Assembly: GCA_002315375.1 (NCBI GenBank)
Contig: DCHR01000059.1
Coordinates: 23,748 to 33,163, forward strand
DNA: 9,416 nucleotides
Source of the DNA: Treponema sp. UBA1747
Lineage (GTDB): Bacteria > Spirochaetota > Spirochaetia > Treponematales > Treponemataceae
Reading direction: 5' to 3'
The position numbers and the translations under genes are program-made. Every line of letters begins with the position of its first letter. Within the stretch, counting starts at the first letter, position 1. Below the pieces are notes generated by a model. That model saw only the letters and a list, made by a program, of their open reading frames with translations. It made no database searches and had not been told where the DNA came from. Shown here piece after piece: positions 1 to 6,564 of this stretch.

Positions 1-224
1 TTAACCTTCTTTTTTAATCCCATAATTGCAACAAGAATAAATGCAGCATAAACGATTGCCTTTGCAAATCCCATGAAGAAAGCAATAACATATTCATCTC
101 TGACATAATCGATCATGCAGAACATGCCCCAGTACATTGTAATGAGTGCAAGAAGGGCATTAACTCCAGCCCATCCAAGAACCAGCAAAGATGCAGGTTT
201 ATAAAGTTTTCCTTTTTCAAACAT
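1..224 (-). CDS. Partial small membrane protein, N-terminal 74 residues
   Basis: This open frame starts at ATG 224-222 and is still open at the left edge, so only the first 74 codons are seen. The start is supported by AGGAGA at 233-238, eight bases upstream. The peptide begins MFEKGKLYKP and has two hydrophobic stretches, about residues 13-34 (LLVLGWAGVNALLALI) and 47-68 (VIAFFMGFAKAIVYAAFILV), joined by a short loop CMIDYVRDE. The visible part ends in a lysine-rich GLKKKV, which suggests a cytoplasmic exit after the second helix. It is therefore probably an inner-membrane protein with both termini of this hairpin inside. I do not recognise the family. It lies 74 nt downstream of the CHAT gene on the same strand with no convincing terminator between, so co-transcription is possible. 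Confidence 0.7.
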   Translation of the reverse strand, partial: MFEKGKLYKPASLLVLGWAGVNALLALITMYWGMFCMIDYVRDEYVIAFFMGFAKAIVYAAFILVAIMGLKKKV

Positions 225-298
225 AATGAAAATCTCCTATATTAATAGTTTAACATAAAAATTTGCTTTTGTGGATTTTTTATGTAATGAATTAAGCA

Positions 299-3200
299 TT
301 ACTCATACAAAACAAAGGCTGCCCAGAAATAAGGCAAGTCAAAGTCTTCACTCTTTTTGAATTCCTGTTTTGTTTCATGATAGGCCTGCTGATACGTTTT
401 ACCTTTTTTTACCTTGGAATACATACGGATCATAAACTCGCATGTTGCTTCATCGTCAACTTCCCATAAAGTTGCACCAACTTTATCAGAACCGGCAACG
501 ATACAGGAACGTGTAAGGCCTGTCATACCGTCACCACGCTTGTTTTTTGAAAGCCCAGTCTGACAGGCAGAAAGATTCATAAAGTCTGAATCAAGATTTA
601 AAAGGGCAATTTCTTCAATTGTCATATAACCGTCTTCCTGAGAATCTGGAACAGAGCCTGAAACTTCTGACAGAACGACACTGGACATATCTGAATCAGT
701 TGCGTTGTAGTATCCGTGACATGCAAGATGGAAAACTGAATATTTTGAAAGTTCCCCGCAGGCAGAAAGGTATTTGATTAATTTCTCTGTGGAATCAGCA
801 TTTTCATACAAAGTTGAATTATCCTTTCCGAAAACTTTTTCCTGAATGGCATTTATTTCTACACCTGTGCCAGGAAGGTTGTTCCATTTGAACCCGCGCT
901 GGGCATAATATTCTCCGGCTGTTAAAGTTTCGTATGATTTTTTTGCATCAAAAGCTGTCTGCTGGGCAGTTTCAACACCACGAGATGAAGCACCTCTGCT
1001 TACACCTTTACTTTCAGTGTTGTAGACAGCATTTCCTATGGCAAGAAGGTTCTGTTTTTTTCCGGTCTTTTTCTGCTTCATCATGCTGACAGAAACAGAT
1101 GGAGAAAAACTCAGGTTATATCTGTCACCAAAATCTTTTCCTTCACCGTCGCCTAAGATTTCAAAAGGCAATGAAGAAAGATTTCCGTCAGGGACGATTA
1201 CAATATCTTTAGTACGCCATGGAATTTCTTTTTCGACAGGCTTGATGAGTTTTTCATACAAGACTTTTCTTGAATCAAGAACAGCACCAGAATCCAGACC
1301 GCCGCCTCTGTTTACAGCATCACGAAGGTCTGAAATATTATTGTCGTAGTCAAATTCTGAATCAAGCTCAACTGCAGTAATTTTGTTTTTTGTAATTACA
1401 AGACAGTAGGATTTGATGTTTGATTTTGCATCTTCTGATTTATTTGTCATTAATGCCGGTTTTTCTGTTGAAAAAGTGATACCTTTTTCTTTCATCGACC
1501 GGGCATAATCTTCATTCCACATTACATATTCAAGAATTACTCTGTTTTTGCCGCACCATTTCTTAGCATCATCAGCACTTACAACAGTCGGATTTCGAAG
1601 CTGTGTATATTTTGGAACACGTTTACCAATCTGTTTTTCCAGTGATTCAAGATCTTTTGTGGCCTTATCAAGTTTGTCAGAAAACTCTTTTACCATTTCT
1701 TCGTTTCTGTCTTGAGTCATCTTCTCTTTTTCTTTATCCAGCTGAACTGTAAGAGTCTGAATTGATGACATTAAGTCTTTAACATTTTTGCGTTCGTCTT
1801 CTGTAACTTCATCAAGTGAAAGTGCAGCATCAGTTCCGATTTCTTCAAGAAACCCACGGCTTCGTAACGATTCAGAATATTCAAAGGCCTGATCATATTC
1901 TTTATTCTGAGCACTTAAATCAACGCCTGCATAGTAGAGTGGAATGGCTTTTGCAAGAATCTGGGATTTCTGTGCAGGCATGGCAATGCGAGCGCGTTCG
2001 ACTGCGGAGATGCCGGATTGGAGGAAATCACTCTGTAATATATCAACACCCAGGAAGTGATTCCAGCTGGTATTTATTATGACATAGTATCTTTGTGATG
2101 TCGCAGAAAGATAAAGCCATTTTTTGTAATATTCTTTTGCTTTCTTATTATTTCCTAAAAGGTGATAAACCTCTCCAAGATTATCATAAAGTTCTACTGA
2201 TAAAGGATGATTCTCCCCGAGTATTTCCAACGACTTATTATAATATTCAAGTCCTTTCTCGTAATTCTCTAAACCATTATAAGAACATCCAATATTATTA
2301 TAACTCAATACTAAATCAGGATGATTTTCCCCAAATAGCTTTAATCTTATCTCCATTGCTTTATTTTCGTATTCGAGGGATTTTTCATAGTTTCCTAAAT
2401 TACTATAAACAAGTCCAATATTAGTGTAACACGATGCTGTATCAGGATGATTTTCCCCAAATAGACTCAAACTTATCTCAAGTGCTTTATTTCCATATTC
2501 GAGTGCTTTCTCGTAATTCCCTAAATCAATATAAGCAACTCCAATATTAGAATAATACCCTATTACAGATAAATGGTTTTCCCCATAGATATTTAAGCAT
2601 ATCTCCAGCGCTTTATTATAATATTCTAGTGCTTTTTCAAAATTTCCTAAATCACTATAAACAAGTCCAACATTATTATAACCTTCTGCTGAATCAGGAT
2701 GTTTCTCCCCTAATAACTTTAATCTTATCTCTAGTGCTTTGGTAAAATATTCATTTGCTCTTTCATAGTTTCCTAGAATACAAAATAAAATCCCTATATG
2801 ATTATAACTCAAAGCTGAATCAAGATGATTTTCCCCAAACAGTTTTAACCTTATCTCCAATGCTTTGTTCCCATATTCGAGTGCTTTTTCATAGTTTCCT
2901 AAATCCTGATAAACAAGTCCAACATTATCATAACTCGTTGCTGAATCTATGTGATTTTCCCCAAATAACTTTAAGCATAACTCCAGCGCTTTGCTATAAT
3001 ATTCGTATGCTTTCTGATTATTTCCTAGAACATGATGAACAACTCCAAGATCATTATAACATGCGGCAGAATCATAATAATTTTCCCCAAATAACTTTAA
3101 GCATAACTCCAGTGCTTTGTTTTTGTATTCGAGTGCCTTTTCGTAATTACCTAAATTAAAATAAGACTCTCCAATATTAGAATAATTATCCGAGATTTCA

Positions 3201-3514
3201 GGCTTATCTTCACCATAAAGTCTTAACCTGATTTCAAGCGATTTATTCTGATATTCAATACTCTTTTCATACTTGTTAAGGTTTTGATAGCAGTTACCAA
3301 CATAATTATATGTTGTTGCTATCAGTGTCTCATTCCCATCATAATCCTTATTTAATTCCTCCAAATCCTTCTCAAATAACGAAACAGCTTTTTCGTACTC
3401 TCCATTTTCATAAGCTGCTTTTCCCTGAACAAAATATTCAGTTTGCGACTGTTCTTCAGCATGAATAAAAGAGATTAATAGTAAGCCTAATAAGACGATA
3501 AAATTTTTTTTCAT
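299..3514 (-). CDS. Secreted TPR-repeat protein with C-terminal CHAT (caspase-like) peptidase domain
   Basis: This 1071-residue protein starts with a Sec signal peptide (MKKNFIVLLGLLLISFIHA-EE). Eleven kinesin-light-chain-like TPRs follow, from about residue 27 to 475; most are exactly 42 residues and carry LGNYEKALEY and LFGENHPDSA cores. A connecting helical region includes a charged coiled coil at about 555-635. The C-terminal CHAT domain (about 720-1071) has both catalytic signatures: HLACHG with His933 and NLSACQTG with Cys984, plus the GATLWEVDD segment usual in the family. CHAT domains are clan CD cysteine peptidases related to caspases and separase, and TPRs commonly sense or recruit a partner. 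The signal peptide implies action in the periplasm or outside the cell, unlike the cytoplasmic CRISPR-linked TPR-CHAT proteins. The start is preceded only by a weak GGTAG. The partner may be the PPC-like secreted protein encoded just upstream. The substrate is unknown, and non-proteolytic scaffolding remains possible. Confidence 0.9.
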   Translation of the reverse strand: MKKNFIVLLGLLLISFIHAEEQSQTEYFVQGKAAYENGEYEKAVSLFEKDLEELNKDYDGNETLIATTYNYVGNCYQNLNKYEKSIEYQNKSLEIRLRLYGEDKPEISDNYSNIGESYFNLGNYEKALEYKNKALELCLKLFGENYYDSAACYNDLGVVHHVLGNNQKAYEYYSKALELCLKLFGENHIDSATSYDNVGLVYQDLGNYEKALEYGNKALEIRLKLFGENHLDSALSYNHIGILFCILGNYERANEYFTKALEIRLKLLGEKHPDSAEGYNNVGLVYSDLGNFEKALEYYNKALEICLNIYGENHLSVIGYYSNIGVAYIDLGNYEKALEYGNKALEISLSLFGENHPDTASCYTNIGLVYSNLGNYEKSLEYENKAMEIRLKLFGENHPDLVLSYNNIGCSYNGLENYEKGLEYYNKSLEILGENHPLSVELYDNLGEVYHLLGNNKKAKEYYKKWLYLSATSQRYYVIINTSWNHFLGVDILQSDFLQSGISAVERARIAMPAQKSQILAKAIPLYYAGVDLSAQNKEYDQAFEYSESLRSRGFLEEIGTDAALSLDEVTEDERKNVKDLMSSIQTLTVQLDKEKEKMTQDRNEEMVKEFSDKLDKATKDLESLEKQIGKRVPKYTQLRNPTVVSADDAKKWCGKNRVILEYVMWNEDYARSMKEKGITFSTEKPALMTNKSEDAKSNIKSYCLVITKNKITAVELDSEFDYDNNISDLRDAVNRGGGLDSGAVLDSRKVLYEKLIKPVEKEIPWRTKDIVIVPDGNLSSLPFEILGDGEGKDFGDRYNLSFSPSVSVSMMKQKKTGKKQNLLAIGNAVYNTESKGVSRGASSRGVETAQQTAFDAKKSYETLTAGEYYAQRGFKWNNLPGTGVEINAIQEKVFGKDNSTLYENADSTEKLIKYLSACGELSKYSVFHLACHGYYNATDSDMSSVVLSEVSGSVPDSQEDGYMTIEEIALLNLDSDFMNLSACQTGLSKNKRGDGMTGLTRSCIVAGSDKVGATLWEVDDEATCEFMIRMYSKVKKGKTYQQAYHETKQEFKKSEDFDLPYFWAAFVLYE
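2189..3310 (-). repeat. Tandem 126-bp coding repeats (TPR units 2-10)
   Basis: Nine successive TPR units, residues 69-442 of the CHAT protein, are encoded as DNA repeats with a 126-bp period. Sequences such as the complement of GGAAATTACGAAAAAGC and of GGGGAAAATCATC recur once per unit. Eight units are 42 residues long. The tenth TPR of the protein (residues 405-442) lacks four residues in its second helix (LEILGENHP instead of LEIxLKLFGENHP), an in-frame 12-bp loss. The similarity suggests expansion by duplication, and copy number may vary between strains. Confidence 0.85.
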
Positions 3515-3526
3515 TTTTCTACCGAT

Positions 3527-3552
3527 AAAAAAAACTCACCTTTTCAGGTGAG
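3527..3552 (-). terminator. Intrinsic terminator between the PPC-like gene and the CHAT gene
   Basis: On the minus strand a perfect 7-bp stem (CTCACCT/AGGTGAG) with a GAAA tetraloop is followed directly by eight T residues (A8 at 3527-3534 on the plus strand). It starts 14 nt after the stop of the PPC-like gene and ends only 12 nt before the CHAT start codon. A normal promoter for the CHAT gene does not fit downstream of it. The structure therefore acts either as a partial terminator that lowers CHAT expression or as a regulated attenuator. Confidence 0.85.
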
Positions 3553-3566
3553 CTCCATTTACTTTT

Positions 3567-4250
3567 TTAGTTTGTATAAACTTCAAAAGTTGCGTTGTAT
3601 CTTGCGTTATTCTTAATGACTACACGGAAAGGAGTTGTCAAATATGGAAGGAATGATACATAAGCATTGTTGCTGGCACCTTCATCACATACAATCAGAT
3701 TATCGTTTTCGTCAAAAATGTAGAGGTCCAGGTCTGCTCCATCCATTGAATGAACTGCAACTTCTGCAACTCTGCCTTTATCAAAGAGCCATTCATAAGT
3801 TGTATATCCACCATTTGCATAAGCAAAATTTGATGCATATGCTGATCCGCCAGTTGCACCACGAGTAGAAACCTTAGCTTTCTTTTCTACTTCTTTTGCC
3901 CATGCAAGCATTGTCTTGTCTTTTCCGGCAAATGCCTTTGCATCTTTTACAAGGTCCATTGATTTGTAAGATTTTGTTTCAGCAGGAGCTTTATCACCTG
4001 AAGTTCCATCCTGCTTTACCTTTACATTTTCAGCTTCTTTTTTTGAAACCTGACAGAGAATTTCTGCAGCCTGAAGAAGTGCTGAAGCAGATTTATTTTC
4101 GTAACCATAATCTGCAAGTTCATAAGCCATGCGAAGATTCTGCACATTTGGATCTGCTTTAACTTCTTTTTTAGTCTGATTCAGAGCAGTCTGTCCGAAC
4201 ATCATTGATCCTGCCATAAGAGCAGCCATTACAAAAATTATTTTTTTCAT
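3567..4250 (-). CDS. Secreted protein with helical N-domain and PPC-like C-terminal beta domain
   Basis: The 227-residue product starts with a signal peptide (MKKIIFVMAALMAGSMMFGQ), preceded by a strong GGAGG six to seven bases from ATG. Residues 30-75 and 95-127 are helical. They are separated by a flexible polar linker at about 78-95 (QDGTSGDKAPAETK), and a second Gly/Ser/Ala-rich linker lies at 129-141. The C-terminal part (about 140-227) contains GADLDLYIFDENDN followed by a run of beta strands ending FEVYTN. This matches the general pattern of bacterial pre-peptidase C-terminal (PPC) domains, which occur in secreted proteases and cell-surface proteins. No catalytic motif is visible. It precedes the CHAT gene on the same strand, 52 nt away, and is probably in the same operon. 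It could be the substrate, inhibitor or anchor of the CHAT protein; that role is inference. The PPC call is by pattern only. Confidence 0.75.
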   Translation of the reverse strand: MKKIIFVMAALMAGSMMFGQTALNQTKKEVKADPNVQNLRMAYELADYGYENKSASALLQAAEILCQVSKKEAENVKVKQDGTSGDKAPAETKSYKSMDLVKDAKAFAGKDKTMLAWAKEVEKKAKVSTRGATGGSAYASNFAYANGGYTTYEWLFDKGRVAEVAVHSMDGADLDLYIFDENDNLIVCDEGASNNAYVSFLPYLTTPFRVVIKNNARYNATFEVYTN

Positions 4251-4309
4251 TTAATTCCTCCATAGAGTCACTAGATATCGTTGTCTATATTTACTTGATA
4301 CCAGAAATA

Positions 4310-4377
4310 ATTAGTATATTTACTAATATTGAAAATTATATCAAAGATTTACTATATTCCTAATTTATTTTAGTAAA
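4310..4377. promoter_or_regulatory. Operator-like TTTACTA/TAGTA cluster between divergent genes
   Basis: The 145-bp region between the PPC-like gene and the divergent XRE gene contains a perfect inverted repeat, ATTAGTA-TATT-TACTAAT, at 4310-4327. A second pair, TTTACTA at 4348-4354 and TAGTAAA at 4371-4377, has 16 bp between its arms. TTTACTA therefore occurs three times (4319-4325 and 4348-4354 on the plus strand, 4371-4377 on the minus strand). The sites flank and overlap the predicted promoter of the regulator gene, which is the expected position for autoregulation by the encoded XRE protein and joint control of both directions. Confidence 0.55.
4329..4358 (+). promoter_or_regulatory. Predicted sigma70-type promoter of the XRE gene
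   Basis: TTGAAA at 4329-4334 and TATATT at 4353-4358 are separated by 18 bp. Transcription would begin near 4365, about 30 nt before the ATG at 4396. One TTTACTA operator copy overlaps the -10 element. No good Shine-Dalgarno sequence is seen before the ATG. The oppositely directed promoter of the PPC-like gene is unclear; TATACT (complement of 4313-4318) or TATAGA (complement of 4284-4289) could be its -10. Confidence 0.45.
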
Positions 4378-4395
4378 TTTACATAAACTCTAGAA

Positions 4396-4731
4396 ATGAG
4401 TTTTAAAGACAATTTAAGAGATGAAATGTCTTATCAGGGAATTACACTAAAAGAACTTTCCGCCAGAACAGGCATCAGCTATGGAAGTCTGAGTAACTAT
4501 CTGAAGGAAGCCGCTTCCGTTCCTTCTGCTGATGTAGCCGTTAAAATTTCCCGGGCTCTGAATGTTTCTGTTGAATATCTTGTAACAAGACAGAACCACA
4601 AATTAGAAAAATCAGATTCACTTCACACTTTGCCAGCAAAAATCCGCAGGCTTACAGATTCCATTCGAAAACTCAATGACCGCGACTTTGCTATTGTTGA
4701 AACATTGATAGAAAAAATGTCAGAAGAATAA
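4396..4731 (+). CDS. XRE-family helix-turn-helix transcriptional regulator
   Basis: The 111-residue protein has an N-terminal HTH_3/Cro-CI type DNA-binding domain at about residues 5-63. The helix-turn-helix is readable as ITLKELSARTGISYGSLSNY and is followed by the usual third part, PSADVAVKISRALNVSVEYLVT. A linker leads to a helical C-terminal tail (KIRRLTDSIRKLNDRDFAIVETLIEKM) of a kind common in small XRE regulators and probably used for dimerisation. It is divergent from the PPC-like/CHAT pair and faces a cluster of inverted repeats. The likely role is a repressor of its own gene and perhaps of the secreted pair. No ligand domain is visible. Confidence 0.85.
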   Translation: MSFKDNLRDEMSYQGITLKELSARTGISYGSLSNYLKEAASVPSADVAVKISRALNVSVEYLVTRQNHKLEKSDSLHTLPAKIRRLTDSIRKLNDRDFAIVETLIEKMSEE

Positions 4732-4842
4732 CATTTTTTCTCAATCCACATTCGCCGAAAATAACCATTCTCTGCATATACATATATAAAGGATTTTTTA
4801 TTGAAAAATTATCCTCTGTATATTAAATTTTAGGAGAATTGG

Positions 4843-5097
4843 ATGCCTGAAATTTCACGATTTTACGGAATCACAATTAAAATGTTCTTCAAACCGAAAG
4901 AACATGAACCGGCTCATATTCATGCACTTTATGGTGAATATGCAGGGTTATTCGACTTGCAGACCAGAGAAATGACCGAAGGTGATTTACCTGAAAAAGC
5001 CCGGCAATTGGTAGCTGAATGGCTGGATTTAAATTCTGAAGCTCTGCTGAAAATGTGGGAGACGCAGACGTTTAACAAACTTGCGCCTTTAGATTAA
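4843..5097 (+). CDS. DUF4160 family small protein
   Basis: The 84-residue protein fits the DUF4160 pattern from end to end: MPEISRFYGITIKMFF at the start, then the HEPAHIHALYGEYAGLFDL segment with the conserved histidines, LPEKARQLVAEWLDLN, and a C-terminal NKLAPLD. A good ribosome site, AGGAGA, lies five bases before ATG. The stop overlaps the next start by one base (TAATG), so translation of the DUF2442 gene is probably coupled. DUF4160 and DUF2442 genes are very often adjacent. They have been suspected to form a toxin-antitoxin-like or regulatory pair, but no biochemical function is known to me. Confidence 0.85.
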   Translation: MPEISRFYGITIKMFFKPKEHEPAHIHALYGEYAGLFDLQTREMTEGDLPEKARQLVAEWLDLNSEALLKMWETQTFNKLAPLD

Positions 5098-5348
5098 TGC
5101 TGGCAAAAATTAAAAACTTTTCTTTTGAAGACAACTTTATTCTATCTGTAACTTTTGATGAAGGGCGGAAAGTCATTTACGATCTCAAAGATGATATTCA
5201 AAACACACCACACTTCAATCAGCTGGAAACAATCCCTGGATTCTGGAAGACATGTCAGCTTGATGAAAGCAGAACATGCATCACATGGAATGAATATATT
5301 GATCTTCCAAGTGACACAATCTATGAATTCGGAAAAACGGTAAACTAA
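5097..5348 (+). CDS. DUF2442 family small protein
   Basis: This 83-residue protein matches DUF2442: an N-terminal beta-rich part (FSFEDNFILSVTFDEGRKVIYDLKD), a middle section with a phenylalanine and PGFWKTCQLDE, and the hallmark C-terminal ITWNEYIDLPSDTIYEFG. The start overlaps the stop of the DUF4160 gene by one base, and ribD starts three bases after its own stop. The three genes therefore form one transcription unit. Its molecular role is unknown. If the DUF4160/DUF2442 pair behaves as a two-protein module, this member would be the second partner. Confidence 0.85.
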   Translation: MLAKIKNFSFEDNFILSVTFDEGRKVIYDLKDDIQNTPHFNQLETIPGFWKTCQLDESRTCITWNEYIDLPSDTIYEFGKTVN

Positions 5349-5351
5349 TCT

Positions 5352-6542
5352 ATGACACCAAACGACTTCATGAACAGAGCAATTTCTCTCGCGCTTAAAG
5401 GCAAAGGATGGACAAATCCTAATCCTCTTGTTGGCGCAGTAATTGTCCGGGATGGAAAAATCATCGCTGAAGGTTATCACCACAAATACGGCGAACTCCA
5501 CGCTGAACGGGACGCGTTGAAAAATGCTGCAGATAACGGTGTCGACGTCAAAGGTGCCACAATTTACGTAACTCTTGAACCTTGCTGTCATCAGGGAAAA
5601 CAGCCTCCATGTACACAGGCAATCATCGACAGTGGAATCAAACGCGTCGTAATCGGAAGCCATGACCCAAACCCGCTTGTAAGCGGAAAAGGTGCTGCCC
5701 TCCTTCGTGAAAAAGGAATTGAAGTTGAAGAAGACTTTATGCGGGAAGAATGCGACGCAATTAATCCTGTTTTCTTCCATTACATTACTACAAAAAGACC
5801 TTACGTGATTCTAAAATACGCCATGACAATGGACGGCCAGACTGCAACTTCCTCAGGCAAAAGTCAGTGGATTACAGGCGAAAAAGCACGGGCAAATGTT
5901 CACAAAACGAGAGCCGAAGTTATGGCTGTGATGTGCGGAATCGGGACTGTGCTTAAAGATGATCCTTTGCTGAACGTGAGAGCAATGGACAATGGACAAT
6001 GGACAATGGACAATGTGAGGCAGCCTGTTCGGGTGGTGCTGGATTCGGATTTGAGGATTCCTCTGGAGAGTCAGCTGGTAAAGAGTGCAAACTCTCATGT
6101 CATTGCGAACGAAGCGAAGCAAACCTCATGCGGGCGCGTTGTTGTATTTTGCGCTGAAGATGCTGATTCTGGCAAAAAGTGCGAACTTGAAAGATGCGGC
6201 ATTGAAGTTATTGTTTGTCCATTGATTACCCAGATTAGCTCAGCTAAAAAATTACTTGATCTGGATTTTGTAATGAAAACTCTTGGTGAAAGAGGCATTG
6301 ATTCCGTCCTTGTTGAAAGCGGCGGTCGGCTCAATGCATCACTTCTCTTTTCTCAAAAAAATCTGGTAAACGAAGTTCATCTTTATATTGCTCCAAAAAT
6401 TTTCGGAAACAATGGCGGGGACATTTTTAATCCTGTGCGGGGACTTGGAGTAGATTGTCCTGATGAAGCTGTTATGTTCGGTAAGCCGGAGGTTGAAGTA
6501 TTTGGGGATGATCTGCTGTTGAAGTATTCAATTAAGAATTAG
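5352..6542 (+). CDS. ribD: Bifunctional riboflavin biosynthesis protein RibD (deaminase/reductase)
   Basis: The protein converts 2,5-diamino-6-ribosylamino-4(3H)-pyrimidinone 5'-phosphate to 5-amino-6-ribitylamino-uracil phosphate by deamination and NADPH-dependent reduction, in the cytoplasm. Residues 1-145 form the deaminase: TNPNPLVGAVIV, the LHAERDA motif (His50, Glu52), and PCCHQGKQPPC with zinc ligands Cys78 and Cys87. Residues about 148-396 form the reductase, with KYAMTMDGQTA, SQWITG, GIGTVLKDDPLL and VESGGRLNASLL. At 396 residues it is some 25-35 longer than typical RibD. The excess coincides with two repeat-derived in-frame segments: residues 211-221 from a heptamer tract and about 248-260 from a dispersed repeat core. 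The last residues (SIKN) come from another heptamer tract. No clear ribosome site is present, so coupling to the DUF2442 gene three bases upstream is likely. No other rib genes are in the window. Confidence 0.92.
   Translation: MTPNDFMNRAISLALKGKGWTNPNPLVGAVIVRDGKIIAEGYHHKYGELHAERDALKNAADNGVDVKGATIYVTLEPCCHQGKQPPCTQAIIDSGIKRVVIGSHDPNPLVSGKGAALLREKGIEVEEDFMREECDAINPVFFHYITTKRPYVILKYAMTMDGQTATSSGKSQWITGEKARANVHKTRAEVMAVMCGIGTVLKDDPLLNVRAMDNGQWTMDNVRQPVRVVLDSDLRIPLESQLVKSANSHVIANEAKQTSCGRVVVFCAEDADSGKKCELERCGIEVIVCPLITQISSAKKLLDLDFVMKTLGERGIDSVLVESGGRLNASLLFSQKNLVNEVHLYIAPKIFGNNGGDIFNPVRGLGVDCPDEAVMFGKPEVEVFGDDLLLKYSIKN
5983..6015 (+). repeat. In-frame 7-bp tandem repeat inside ribD
   Basis: Four perfect copies of CAATGGA (equivalently AATGGAC) lie at 5983-6010, followed by a partial CAATG at 6011-6015. 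Because seven is not a multiple of three, the copies are read in rotating frames as A-MDNGQWTMDN. The segment sits in the variable loop between the reductase motif DDPLLNVR and RQPVRVVLDS. Gain or loss of one unit would shift the reading frame. Confidence 0.9.
6093..6130 (+). repeat. Dispersed-repeat core within ribD, read as HVIANEAKQ
   Basis: The sequence CATTGCGAACGAAGCGAAGC at 6101-6120 and its flanks resemble the widespread CATTGCGAGC...GAAGCGAAGCAA family of imperfect palindromic repeats in bacterial chromosomes. These are familiar when translated as VIANEAKQ in one direction and as FARND or CFASFAMT in the other. TTGC at 6103-6106 and GCAA at 6119-6122 form the outer arms, and CATG occurs on both sides (6096-6099 and 6127-6130). 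In RibD it supplies about residues 248-260, a segment with no counterpart that I know of in the family. Confidence 0.6.
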
Positions 6543-6564
6543 GAATGCAGAATTATGAATGAAG
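6530..6564 (+). repeat. Degenerate 7-bp repeat tract spanning the ribD stop codon
   Basis: Five consecutive heptamers beginning at 6530, 6537, 6544, 6551 and 6558 all fit AATNNNG, and the first is AATTAAG. The ribD stop TAG (6540-6542) lies inside the second unit. The period and the leading AAT are the same as in the perfect heptamer tract at 5983-6015, so both may belong to one class of short tandemly repeated sequence. Confidence 0.7.

Noticed and set aside
225..298. Terminator or promoter in the gap between the CHAT gene and the left-edge membrane gene
   Set aside because: Only weak A/T arms (AAAAAT and ATTTTT) and a 5-bp TAATG/CATTA pair are present, and no convincing -35/-10 pair.
2095..3159. 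Plus-strand open frames with a repeated FHSFL..YY-like peptide opposite the TPR region
   Set aside because: They are the complement of the 126-bp TPR coding repeats; the similarity and open length follow from the minus-strand gene, and no ribosome sites support them.
2189..3310. Regular repeats considered as a CRISPR array
   Set aside because: The period is 126 bp without unique spacers, and the units are fully explained as coding TPRs.
4786..4830. Imperfect GGAT...ATCC stem and TTGAAA before the DUF4160 gene, considered as terminator and promoter
   Set aside because: The stem is broken by mismatches with no T tract after it, and a -10 spaced from TTGAAA would put the start inside the ribosome site.
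5142..5780. Minus-strand frame of 212 codons opposite DUF2442 and ribD
   Set aside because: It lies opposite two clear genes with conserved motifs and shows cysteine- and phenylalanine-rich antisense composition.
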